This document shows, piece after piece, positions 13,601 through 22,765 of a DNA stretch of 64,000 nucleotides (its first letter is position 1; every line of letters begins with the position of its first letter). The stretch comes from Apostichopus parvimensis (lineage: Eukaryota; Echinodermata; Holothuroidea; Aspidochirotida; Stichopodidae): the NCBI GenBank assembly GCA_000934455.1, contig KN883543.1, positions 65,852-129,851 on the forward strand. Reading direction: 5' to 3'. The translations under genes and the position numbers were made by a program. The notes under the pieces were generated by a model. That model did not search any database, was not told the DNA's origin, and was given only the letters and a program-made list of their open reading frames with translations.

Positions 13601-16600
13601 TAATTTCACTAGTATGCAGTATTTGAACAGTCTAAATACCTAGATGTTACATCTCAAGAACATGGAGGTTTACCATATATGACTGAACATTAATTTCAGC
13701 ATCACATTAGGTCTACCTGGATTGGCATAATAATGATCTTTCCATAAATAAATGGTGTTGAATTTTAACTTTCAACCAGGTACACAACCCCAATCATCAT
13801 CTTTAGTTTGTATGACAGAGTTTTGAAAAACTTCTGCAAAAGTCTCGTCTGAAAGCTGTTATTTTGTAATAAATCTGTGATGTCATAGTGCCACAAGGAA
13901 TCTGGAAACCTGTCACTTTCTCTATGTTTTTCTGTTCATATTTTCAAGGCAGAATGTTAAACAGTGTTGACATTGAAACCATACCCATCATTAGTTCATG
14001 TTAAGAGGTTCAATAACTTAGAGTCATTATTTTCAAAAGCCATCTTCATTGTAAAAAAATAAAACTTAAATAAAGAAAGCAAAATATAACCAATTGGCGC
14101 CTTTGGGCGTTGTGTGTGAAGGATCACAATGCTACAATTTTTTTCTGATATTATAAAAACACTGTATCTTCCTAACTCAATAAATCAGCCAACTTTACTG
14201 TGTACACTTCTTGCCCAGAGCTCTACCAGAATCGTTTTCAAGAAGTATAAAACCTGTTTCATGACAGCTAAAAGTCGTTAAAATTTAATATCTCATGAAA
14301 CACGTCATTTGCTATTTAATCTCCAAGCGACATCTTGTTACTTCTGCAACGAATCGTTTGGTCTGCGTAATTTACGAACGGTGTTCGTAAATTACTTCTG
14401 AGGGATAGATGTGAGCGCTCATTGTTTATTAATGTACTGCAACATTTCTTGATTCGGGCTAATAACAAGCTTGGTTTAATGAACATTTATTATCTCCAGG
14501 TTGTGTTTTAATGGCTCATGCTTTTTGTAATTCCCTAAGATTGTATTTTCTGCCTGTATATATTTTGTTCTTTTCTTTATGACGTTAGGGATCTGCAGAG
14601 ATAAAACCTTAATGATCATGATTATTATTACTGTTTTTCTTCCTCTCAAGTTTATTGTTGTCATGGTAACATGTTTTTTTATACTTCTGTCTTTTGCTGT
14701 TTAGGCAAAACGAGAGAGAGAGTTTCAAGAGGATCTTTCTTCACTCCAAAATAGGTGAGATTAGTTAAAGTTAACTTGTCTCATCTGGGACCGGATTTTA
14801 AAGCAGCAAGTTGTGTTTGTGGCGCATGTCTGGTCATACAAGTACACAACATGGATTGAATAAACAAGCTGTATAGGACACAAAACTATCATGTATCAGT
14901 ATATTGCGTTAAAACACCTGCCAAACCAAACAAAAGACTTCGTGGCAGTTCGTGGCAGTTATTCATTGTAGGGATCTCCTTCACATATTATTAGTGGCAT
15001 GATTGGGCTTAGACGTCTCCTTAAATTTCACGACAGGTATTATCAAAACCGTGTGAAAAGTCACATACATTGAAGCTTAGAACTGTAATACCTTTCCTAG
15101 CAACCAGACAGAGCATAGCCTGATTTGCATAAGATTCTGTTTGAAAGCTGTTATTGTTGTTGGTGGTTTGGTTGTTTATAACTGGTCAGGGTAAATAACC
15201 ATCTTATTACACCTTTGACCAAATACTGTGTAACATGAATAACTATTACACTGTACTAATGTACTTTCATGTTTCCTGGTGTGTGACTTGGTGATAACAC
15301 AGTATGTAAATAAGTTGTAAATAAGTCGTTGGTAAATTTGTCAGCTGCGTTTTGTTGAAGCAGAATATAATCACTATTTGTTTTGCAATAATCGACCAAT
15401 AAGTAGTAAGTGTTGTAATTCCAATAATCGATCAATAAGTAGTAAGTGTTGTAATTCCAATAATCGATCAATAAGTAGTAAGTGTTGTAATTCCAATAAT
15501 CGATCAATAAGTAGTAAGTGTTGTAATTCCAATAATCGATCAATAAGTAGTAAGTGTTGTAACTCCAATAATCGATCAATAAGTAGTAAGTGTTGTAACT
15601 CCAATCAACCATCAATAAGTAGTAAGTGTTGTTATTCCAACTGGGCATGAGCGATGTGACATTACAGTGGAGGACCCTACACGAGAGGCTGGTCAATACC
15701 TTCTTTGTGTACAAACTGACTTATTGTCTCTTATCATTATTCATGAAGAATGGGAGTAAATCATTTGAAAATCACTTTATACATCCGTGACCATTTGTAG
15801 CCTGTACTTTTACTTTCTTTGTTCTGATTTACTTTTTTTCTGATTTTCTTCTCTTACATTTTTCTTTTGTCTATAGACTTTCAGTACTTCAATTGGAGAG
15901 GGAAAATTTAGACAATGATATTTCACAATACAGATCCAGAGTGGTTGCCTTAACACAAGTAAGTAATAAATACCCCTGAAAGAGAGAATTGGTCAATCTA
16001 TGTTTTCTGGATTGCTGGTTGATTCATACCTCTAAAAACAGCATCTGGCAGTTCTGGCCCTAATACATCCCAGTCCTCACACCCCATCCACTCCCCTCTC
16101 CTCCCCCACCCTCACCTAGAAATGCTGCCCAACCCACCCTTGCCTCCCTCCTCAAAATGTAAGCATGCTAAACCTAAAGTAACATCCATGTGTCACAAGC
16201 CCATTGATTTATTTGCTCCTTCTTCATGTTAAAATTAAAAGTTGTCTATGTTTGTTGTTGTTTGTAAATCCTAGTCAAGTCTTGGTTGGTCTCCAGGCAG
16301 CAGATAATTTGACACTTATCAATAACAAAGAACAATATACCACACTGTATAATATCTTACTTCTAATTGGAGAATGAGATGATTGAATGTAACCAATATT
16401 GACTGTCTAAACACTCAGTTCTCATCATATCAAATTGTTGTTCAAAAGCTTTCACTTTCAATTGTAATCTTTTTTGTTGCTTAATCCTTGAAATGTGATA
16501 CCGTTGTTTGATTAGCTGTCAATGTTTACTATATTTTGCATTTCATCAAAATGTAACTTCCTGCGCAAGAAAGTGAGTTAAATAGGATAAAGAATTTGAC

Positions 16601-19600
16601 ATGATGACATCATACGGTTGCCAGATGCATTTTTAAAATATCATCAAATTAAAAAAAAAAAATCATTTCTTAGCCAAACAGAGTGCTATGAGGATGAGGG
16701 TTTGACTTAAAAATGCAAACAATTCCCAGCATTTGTGCTAAGCAATAAATTTCCGCACCTAAAATATCCCTATTATTACAGAAAATTTGTGTGAGAGGGA
16801 CTGAATGGAAACAGTCAGGATAGGTAGGACAAGGAACATCACATCTGTAATATCCTGTACTTTCCTGTACTATCCTGTACTATCCTGTACTATCCTGTAC
16901 TATCCTGAAATTGATGTTATCCTTATCCATTTAAGAGTTAAGACTGTATTCTTGGTTTGTATTTAACTTGCTAGAATCATTACAACACAGCATTGACAGT
17001 ATCATGTGAGAATGTGACCACTTTTCCAGAGATGCAAAGTTCTATAAAAAGTAATTTGAAAAGTCAAACAAAATCCATGCAAGACATAGCATTGATTTAT
17101 TTGTACAATAATATTGCTGGTTAGAAGCCGATAAATTGAATTAGCATCTTTGAAGTGTTTCAAAATATTGACATTTGAATTGGGGAATGCCTACTTTATA
17201 CAACATCCTTCCTTCTTTCTTCTCTTTCTGTTTTGAATTTATAGCAAAACAAGACATTAGAAGCACAACTTCAGGAAGCTGACAGTAACTGGCTTTCTCT
17301 TTCGGTGCAATACCAGCAGAAAGAAGAAGATTACAAATTAGAAAAGGAAGAAATGGAAGACGTCATTCACAATAGTAACACAGTAAGGTCGTCTTTCCCT
17401 GTTTGTAAACCCTATCAAAGGATATCATATGATAAGGGGTATCCTCTTTATACAAGGATGATCCCTTTCCTTAGGATTGGAAGACATTCATAACACGGTT
17501 AGGTATTTTACCGTTTCGTACCCACTAGTATCCTACCACACTGATGGAGAGCGTGTATTTACAAGCACCCTAGAGCTGCATTTTAAAGGCATTGAAAACT
17601 CGCGCACAAAGACAAAGAAACGTCTCATGCCGGTAATCTGACCTAGTTCCGAATGAGGTGTAACAGAAGTGTTAGACACCACCATCGATCCCAGAAAATA
17701 CACACACAGCCTGCTACCGTTGGTAATTAGACACTAGTGTACAGTCAATACATACAGCTGCGGTCAATACCCACAACACAGTGTACATAGCAGCGTGGAC
17801 ATCTCAGGTCTAGATAAAAGATAACAAGGTATCACGTTTCATTACTGTCTGCATTTTGTAGCGACAAGGAGAAAACGTCATTTGCAAGCAACGGAAAGTT
17901 AACTTTTTTAGAGCGCGGCACGCGGTTTGGGGCGAGTCTTCAATGCCTTTCACCTTAAAGAAAAGGAATGTTTGAAGTTTATGTATGAATGTGTGTCACT
18001 TATAACTAGTTTACATGACTCGATCCTATCTTACCCATCTCCCATACATACACACACTGATCTACCCTAGCCTAACGAACGATCTTGCACTCTGCCCCCG
18101 ATGACCCGCTCCAAGGTCGCTGCCCTCCCCCTTCTTAATTGCCATTGAGAAGCCTATACACGCATGTATTGAAGACTGGAAGGAAATGAGACTGAAAGTA
18201 ACTGAAAAAGCCATTGAATCCATGAAAGGTCAAAGGTCATGGAAAGGCCTCTCTCTCTCTCTCTGTGCAATTTGCCTGGATAGTTATAGTTTACTGTATA
18301 GGTTACCGGTTTGTCATTGGTTTGATCTCAAACCTGCGGTCTGTTGACTGTGAGAGTTTGCAGTGCAAAGAAATCTAAATATGATTGTATAACCAAAATA
18401 AAAATACCGTTGCCATGCAGTTCTATTGTATTTCGGTGGGAAAGGAATTCCAGGAAAATGATTGTAAAACCAAAATAAAAATACCGTTGCTATGCAGTTT
18501 CATTTGTATTTCGGTGGGAAAGGAATTCCAGGAATGAAAAAACATGATTATTCATGCATGATGTCAAAAAAAATGTACAAAAAGTTGGGATTTGTTTCGA
18601 AACAGATGGCTTCGGACAACATTGAAGGTTGTTGCGAGGATTTTGACGCAGTAGTGTAAGACAGTCCAACCTTTCAGGTGAAAACAATATGTTGCCATGG
18701 AAATCTTTTGCACTGAAGTTGCGAGAACCTCGATCATTGCAAATTATCTGCTTATTACAGTGTTTTGATCTTTCATGGTCTTTGAATTTCTGCGTGGGAT
18801 GAACGGTTGTTATCTTAAAAATTCTTAATTTTTCTGATCCTTTAAGAGGGTTTAAATTGTGAAAATGAAATACCTCCTGCCGAACAAAGTTCATCGCTTG
18901 GTATTCTTTATGGAAAATATACTTTGAATTATATCACAGATTACCACAGAGTGGGTTGAAAGCGACAGTAGTTAAATAAATTTAAAAATTATATTACCCA
19001 AAGTCAAGTTAATAGGAAAGTTTTACTTCTTGTAATCTGTTCTGGTGGCTTACTATTTTAATCAAACAAAATTATGCAAATGAAATGTCACCACAAGCCA
19101 TCTGTATTAACAGTATTCCTGACATAAGATATATTCTAAATCCCATCCCTGAGATTGATGATAAGATCAGTTCAATGAACCTGAAAAAGGAAAATTGGGC
19201 TTAATAGAAATTTTTAACAAACAAAAATGGTCGTAATTTTCTCTATTGCCTTTCTGTTGTGGATCGGTTTGTAGAACTTTAGAAAAGTTAAAGCCACAAT
19301 TCTCTTCAAATCTGCTTCCTCTTTCTGGGTAATAATGAACAAATTTTGGATGGTTTTTTTATCCATTATTTGTTTCATGATGGGGGAGAATGTTGTGTTC
19401 AAATGGCTATTAAAGGGGATGGGCTTGAGCTATGAGGATTGCAGATTTGAGTCTTGGCCAGATCATTGACATTTTGTCCTTGGGCAAGACATTTTATCTC
19501 CATAGCCACTCTACACTCAGGTGTATAAATAAAAGGGGGACCTGTAAGGTAACTTGTAAATATAGTTGCGTGTGCAGATCTTGGCCGTGCATTACGGAGA

Positions 19601-22553
19601 GTCCCCCAGTGGACGCAGAGATGTGGTGCACTGTGGTGCTCTGGGAGCTACTGTTTGAATTTTGCACACTTGGGTGTATAGGTGTGACAAGTCACCATAT
19701 TGTGTTAAATGTTGTAAAGGCTTGTGAGAAGACCGCTTGGCCTTGCACATGATGGTAGACCATCGACACGTTATGCATTGGTAGCTGTCGCAATGCCTCC
19801 TGAATGGCAAACCATTGCTAGCAAAGAAGTACTAAAATAAGGTCGCTATAAAACCAAAGGACTCCTGTGTATCTTTGTTGTTTGGCGCATAAGAGTTATA
19901 TATGCCTGTGATTACCTGTTCTAGCCCCTCAACAAGAAAGAAAATGAATGAAAATAAAAGATAAAGCCTTTATACGCTCTTGTACACTAATATCCTGTAT
20001 TATTAATGTTACAGATGATAGATAATTTATCCAGAAAGCTAGAAACACTTCAGGCAAACCACCAAACTGAGCTGGAGATGAAGGACGCACTGATGAGGAG
20101 TCCGAGCATCGCTGACTTACCGAGTAGATTCACAGAAATGAAGCAAGAGGTCCACCAGTTACGCAAAGTGAGATGATCGTTTAAAGCTCGCGGGCGGGGA
20201 TGTGTGGGGGGCTAGAGGGGTCTGTAGGAACCAGAGGAGGTGTGAGAATATCAGGTCAAGTTTGGAAATCACTAACATTTGAACATCTGTGAGGTTGAAT
20301 AAATTAATGAGGAACTGGCCTATATACTCTTGGTTTTTTTTATTTTGAATTAATTTCTTATTCATAAAACAGGGGAAGGAAGTAATTTTTTTGTCACTTA
20401 TCCCCTTTACAATGGTAAGAAAAAAACATCAACCCCCCTCCCCCACCATCCTGACTCCCCCTCCCCACAAATTTTTTTTTTTAAGAGCACATCCTCTTCA
20501 TCAGCTCTTGTCAGAATGCAACATGGTTTGCACAGATTTAGTATATACTTGCATTAGTAGCAGGGGGGTAGGAGCTGGGGGCACGTGACCCCCCTTTTTT
20601 CCAAAATAGCAAATGTGCCCTACTGGAAAATAAAATGTTCCCCTTTGATGAAGAACTGTTTTATTATTTATTAAACTATTTATTAAACTCTCTTTGATGA
20701 AGAACGGTCTTTTGGATATCTTAAGCCTTTGTTAATTTTAATATTTTATTTGAATTATTTATTTTTAGTCTGTACATGCTATTTTTAAAATGTCATCCCA
20801 TATCTTTTTGTAGCATGGTTAACAATAAACAATCTCAATAACTAGTATTGATAGCATACTAACACATCATATATATTTAAGTGATATATGGCCGGTGTGT
20901 ATCGGTTTATAGCATAACGAGTGGTGGTTGTGGAATGAGAAAGAGCCCCTCTGATGTTGTGCCCCCCCCCACTTTTTGGAAGCTTCCTACCCCGCTGAAT
21001 TTAGTAGCATCACTGCACTATCGGGGAAATTACTCTGAGTACTTTAATTATTACTATCAATGTCTTCTGCTGTTGTGGTCTTCGTCATCTAATTAAACTC
21101 TTTTCCTCTCTGCTTCAGGAAAATCAACAGCTTAAGGACACGAACGATGAATTGAACGTCCAACTTCTCAACAGTAGTGTGAAGATGGGGAGATCGTTAC
21201 TACACAAAGGTGTGACCAGGACAGAATCGTTTGCATCTGAAATGGAAAGCTCTTCCAAAGATGAGGTAAGGATGAGGCACAAGTCGTCTTTTTACGACGA
21301 TTCGGGAAAAAATATTTGGTTTCTTTCACAAAATTATTATAAACATTTTGTTGTTTTGAAGAAAAGGAACTTAAATAATGCATTTTTTAGTTTGAAAAAG
21401 AGCTTTCTCACTTGAAGAGAAAATTTCTTGTAATCATGATTTTTTAGCAAAATATTGAAATTGTAGGTGACAGTGGTTTTAAGTACAGTATAAGAAGGCT
21501 CCCAAATTGTCTTTTCTTGTCATTGTTCTTCTTAATCTATTTAGCTGGGTTAAGGAAAGAATTTTATTCTTATGAACAAAATTGAATACGAATCAAGTAA
21601 AGAAAATGCAATATTCATTAGGATTCATAAGGAGGTTGCTGTGGCTGACAATGTTGAATTTGAAATTTAGACATGAAAGGGTATATTCCGAGGCTTATTT
21701 ATGCTTATAAATAACACTAATAAACTGGAATGAACTGGCATTGGATGTTGTGCAATTTTACCATAGTGTATAATTGTAACTTTAAACTCAAATAACAAAC
21801 CAATATCTGCTTCCATATGCTCCCTAAATATCTGCAATCACTTATACATATTCATGAACCAGACAATAAGGTACCCTTTGTCTTTGAGAATAAGTACCAC
21901 AGCCTGTGGGTACTTGTAGAATATATAGTACATCTCTGGGTCCAACGTGATATTAGAATCCTGCAATTTACTCATAAAGAGACATCACATCAGGGTACTG
22001 TTACAGGTAGACAACTCTAAAATATATAAATAAATAATATAGAAACTATTTTATTATTTTAAAAATCCTAACCCTAACAACTCCTTTATAAAATAGTTTT
22101 CAATATTGGAGCACAACTTTTAATACCTGGAAACAAACTCACCTGTTTTCTTTTTTCCTTTTTACAATAAGAATTTTTTTTGTTTTTTTTTGGCTTCTGG
22201 AGGGATTGCATTTAGCGATTGGTTTTCTTTTAGACCCCCCTACTTGGCACGCTAGAGTACTGTAACAAGAAAGGAGCAGATGCAACAGTGACCATTATTA
22301 GACATTCTAGCATACTGTGAGCAATACTGTTAAACCATTAACATATCTTTATTTTGTTCTATTATGCTTTATTCAGATTATGCAGGCCTTAGCCGAAGAG
22401 AAGAAAATAACCAGAGAATTAAAGAACTATGTCGGCAAAATCCTCGAAAAGGTGATTGAGAAACATCCCAGCCTTCTGGAAATAGAACCACCTTTGAGGA
22501 GGGATGTGAGAGAGGGCAGTATATCATCTGAAGCCAGCATGAAGAGCTGTTAA
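10574..22553 (+). CDS. RAB11FIP3/4-like: Rab11 family-interacting protein 3/4-like, 3' part of gene (class II FIP)
   Basis: Spliced gene whose visible CDS joins 10574-10609, 11421-11529, 12244-12347, 12934-13024, 14705-14754, 15877-15958, 17245-17382, 20015-20167, 21119-21265 and 22377-22553. The parts sum to one incomplete codon plus 361 codons and a TAA stop, and all phases agree across GT/AG junctions. The fragment starts with a serine-rich linker (RRISSTEFATQLYRSSSS) that matches the FARQLRSNSSSS stretch of vertebrate FIP3. About 250 residues of E/K/Q/L-rich coiled coil follow, then a block (KENQQLKDTNDELNVQLL) equivalent to vertebrate KQENYKLRDQNDDLNGQIL. It ends in a Rab11-binding domain around residues 321-339 (YVGKILEKVIEKHPSLLEI; vertebrate YMDKIILAILDHNPSILEI). 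Known family role: a dimeric effector of Rab11 and Arf6 that brings recycling endosomes to the cleavage furrow and midbody. The EF-hand half and the start codon were not found in the window. FIP3 and FIP4 are vertebrate duplicates, so an invertebrate gene should be pro-orthologous to both. Confidence 0.9.
10918..11002. repeat. 28-bp tandem repeat, three near-identical copies
   Basis: Unit gggtgttttcagggtaagga plus ggggtaaa, in the intron between the first two identified FIP exons. Confidence 0.9.
11163..11251. repeat. C-rich 13-bp satellite (ctccccacccctc)
   Basis: Several units of CTCCCCACCC(A/C)TC in a row on the + strand, inside a FIP intron. The opposite strand is purine-rich. Confidence 0.75.
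11421..11529 (+). CDS. FIP3/4-like gene, exon: serine-rich linker to start of coiled coil
   Basis: Acceptor tctaatccag, donor aag|gtattt. It encodes QLYRSSSSNNIPSG, an Ala/Gly/Glu/Tyr stretch, then DIMELTDK, the first turns of the coiled coil. The frame is fixed because frame 0 meets a TAG within the first four codons. The exon is locally GC- and CpG-richer than the flanking introns. Confidence 0.85.
12244..12347 (+). CDS. FIP3/4-like gene, coiled-coil exon
   Basis: Acceptor cactcaccag, donor ca|gtgagta. It encodes VRELESQVLYLEKDNACIED followed by a Lys/Asp/Asn-rich stretch, corresponding to vertebrate VSYLEKKVSELENEN in FIP3. It ends with two bases of a split His codon. A T-rich tract of about 45 bases precedes it. 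Confidence 0.88.
12638..12715. repeat. AT-only palindromic tract
   Basis: A stretch of A and T with nested inverted runs (ttatataaaa, aatttttaattaaaattttt, atttatataaaata) that can fold into a hairpin. A similar tract lies at 60868-60925. Both are intronic. Confidence 0.6.
12934..13024 (+). CDS. FIP3/4-like gene, coiled-coil exon
   Basis: Acceptor catttatag, donor tta|gtgagt. It encodes HKELLEEQMKELDQRLDE, then TVKEREAKYSEAL. The heptad spacing of Leu/Met/Tyr residues supports a continuous coiled coil. It ends at phase 0. Confidence 0.88.
14705..14754 (+). CDS. FIP3/4-like gene, short coiled-coil exon
   Basis: A 50-base exon, acceptor tgctgtttag, donor ag|gtgaga. It encodes AKREREFQEDLSSLQN plus two bases of an Arg codon, matching the vertebrate KLEREKATEVELLNTRVQQL region in character. 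It is supported by phase agreement with both neighbours. Confidence 0.83.
15386..15640. repeat. 36-bp minisatellite, seven units
   Basis: Unit caataatcgatcaataagta plus gtaagtgttgtaattc, in the FIP intron between 14754 and 15877. The inner units are almost identical and the outer ones diverged. Because 36 is divisible by three and the unit has no stop in several frames, it makes long 12-residue-periodic open frames on both strands. Those are by-products. Confidence 0.93.
15877..15958 (+). CDS. FIP3/4-like gene, coiled-coil exon
   Basis: Acceptor tgtctatag, donor caa|gtaagt. It encodes RLSVLQLERENLDNDISQ, then YRSRVVALTQ. It aligns with vertebrate VQQLEEENTELRTTVTRLK. It completes the split Arg codon from the previous exon and ends at phase 0. 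Confidence 0.87.
16851..16905. repeat. 10-bp tandem repeat (tatcctgtac), five to six copies
   Basis: Near-perfect array in a FIP intron, with one variant copy (tttcctgtac). Confidence 0.9.
17245..17382 (+). CDS. FIP3/4-like gene, coiled-coil exon
   Basis: Acceptor atttatag, donor aca|gtaagg. 46 codons: QNKTLEAQLQEADSNWLSLS, then VQYQQKEEDYKLEKEEMEDV, then IHNSNT. It is strongly charged coiled coil in phase 0 at both ends, so skipping it would keep the frame. The reading frame stays open into the intron to 17493, but the strong donor and the downstream homology end the exon here. Confidence 0.88.
17583..17958. mobile_element. MITE-like DNA transposon relic with about 22-bp inverted ends
   Basis: The left end reads aaaggcattgaaaactcgcg. 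The right end, reverse-complemented, reads gaaaggcattgaagactcgc, so about 20 bases match with one or two changes. TTAA lies at 17583-17586 and at 17955-17958, which would fit a piggyBac-type TTAA target site, but the right side has five extra bases between TTAA and the shared end. No coding capacity. It lies in a FIP intron and is CpG-richer than its surroundings. Confidence 0.65.
18227..18239 (+). promoter_or_regulatory. Perfect DR1 nuclear-receptor half-site pair (AGGTCAaAGGTCA)
   Basis: Two AGGTCA half-sites separated by one A, the consensus DR1 bound by HNF4 and RXR-type nuclear receptors. It is intronic in the FIP gene. Binding is not shown, and the motif may come with a dispersed repeat. 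Confidence 0.35.
18381..18535. repeat. 77-bp tandem duplication
   Basis: Two adjacent copies beginning atgattgtataaccaaaata and ending aaaggaattccaggaa, differing at a few bases. Confidence 0.9.
19412..19860 (+). mobile_element. tRNA-derived SINE-like copy
   Basis: It shares with the copy at 39830-40147 the blocks gccagatcattg, tgtccttgggcaag, ttatctccat and aggtgtataaat in the same order and orientation. The A-box region is eroded; the B-box-like gatttgagtc remains. The 3' part differs from the other copy. The open frames over it on both strands are not genes. Confidence 0.65.
20015..20167 (+). CDS. FIP3/4-like gene, coiled-coil and hinge exon
   Basis: Acceptor aatgttacag, donor aaa|gtgaga. 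51 codons, phase 0-0. It begins MIDNLSRKLETLQANHQTEL and ends SPSIADLPSRFTEMKQEV plus HQLRK. The position and character match the vertebrate segment with the polar break (SASSGLGEF) followed by EVELEHEVKRLKQE. Confidence 0.9.
20563..21000. mobile_element. MITE-like element with 9-bp target-site duplication
   Basis: TTAGTAGCA occurs at 20554-20562 and again at 21001-21009, directly flanking a 438-bp segment. The left end starts ggggggtaggagctgggggc. The right end, reverse-complemented, contains agcggggtaggaagct. G-rich and C-rich blocks sit just inside each end. No coding capacity. Nine-base duplications occur in Mutator- and Merlin-type elements; the family is not decided. It lies in the FIP intron before exon 21119. 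Confidence 0.7.
21119..21265 (+). CDS. FIP3/4-like gene, conserved exon before the Rab11-binding domain
   Basis: Acceptor ctgcttcag, donor gag|gtaagg. 49 codons, phase 0-0. It encodes ENQQLKDTNDELNVQLLNSS, then VKMGRSLLHKG, then ESFASEMESSSKDE. The vertebrate counterpart is NYKLRDQNDDLNGQILSLS, then EAKNLF, then AQSLAAEIDTASRDE, one of the best conserved stretches of FIP3/4. The exon lies just outside the left arm of an inverted repeat. Confidence 0.93.
21687..22190 (+). repeat. Left arm of a long inverted repeat
   Basis: It matches 25107-25602 in reverse complement over about 500 bases at high identity, with small indels (for example about 10 extra bases near 21710). Landmarks: tccgaggcttatttatgc at the outer end, gaaccagacaataaggtacc in the middle, ttaatacctggaaacaaact near the inner end. 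It is in the last FIP intron. Confidence 0.88.
22377..22553 (+). CDS. FIP3/4-like gene, last coding exon with Rab11-binding domain (FIP-RBD)
   Basis: Acceptor ctttattcag, then 58 codons and TAA. It encodes IMQALAEEKKITRELKNYVG, then KILEKVIEKHPSLLEIEPP, and a short Ser/Glu tail ending MKSC. Compare vertebrate LMEALKEQEEINFRLRQYM, then DKIILAILDHNPSILEI. The conserved Tyr, hydrophobic positions and PSxLEI core of the Rab11-binding helix and hook are present. The tail after LLEI (about 22 residues) is longer than in human FIP3. The exon lies inside a roughly 3.9-kb inverted-repeat structure. Confidence 0.94.
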   Translation: MMQALAEEKKITRELKNYVGKILEKVIEKHPSLLEIEPPLRRDVREGSISSEASMKSC

Positions 22554-22765
22554 TACAGGGAGAGCGTGTATTCATCGTATTAAAAACATTTGTACCAAAC
22601 ATTCCAAATCTTTCAACAATGCCAAACAAAAATTTGTAGAAATAGTCAGTGGCAGTAATAACGAATGAAGCATTGCATAGGCAGGGCTCGATTAATGGGG
22701 GTTTTTTAGCATAATTTTTAATACATTATTAGAATAAAGTGCCAAGTCTTGCTTGAACCTGTTTT
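22554..22765 (+). other. 3' UTR of the FIP3/4-like gene
   Basis: Non-coding sequence directly after the TAA. It carries AATAAA at 22733-22738 followed by a T-rich run around 22760-22772, so cleavage is likely near 22750-22765. The exact end is inferred. Later AATAAA copies (for example near 24517) could give longer forms. Confidence 0.5.
22733..22738 (+). terminator. Polyadenylation signal AATAAA of the FIP3/4-like gene
   Basis: First canonical AATAAA after the stop codon, about 180 bases downstream. A T-run lies 25-35 bases further on, as expected for a downstream element. Confidence 0.55.

Noticed and set aside
15256-15714. 152-codon minus-strand open frame with 12-residue repeats
   Set aside because: It is produced by the 36-bp minisatellite. 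The frames on the other strand are equally long.
18490-18894. 134-codon minus-strand open frame
   Set aside because: No recognisable domain, partly over a 77-bp tandem duplication, inside a FIP intron, and no splice or start support.
19432-19752. 106-codon plus-strand open frame
   Set aside because: It lies over a SINE-like copy and has no protein similarity.
22060-22080. ccctaaccctaac-like run as telomeric repeat
   Set aside because: It is barely more than one unit and is part of the interspersed inverted-repeat arm.
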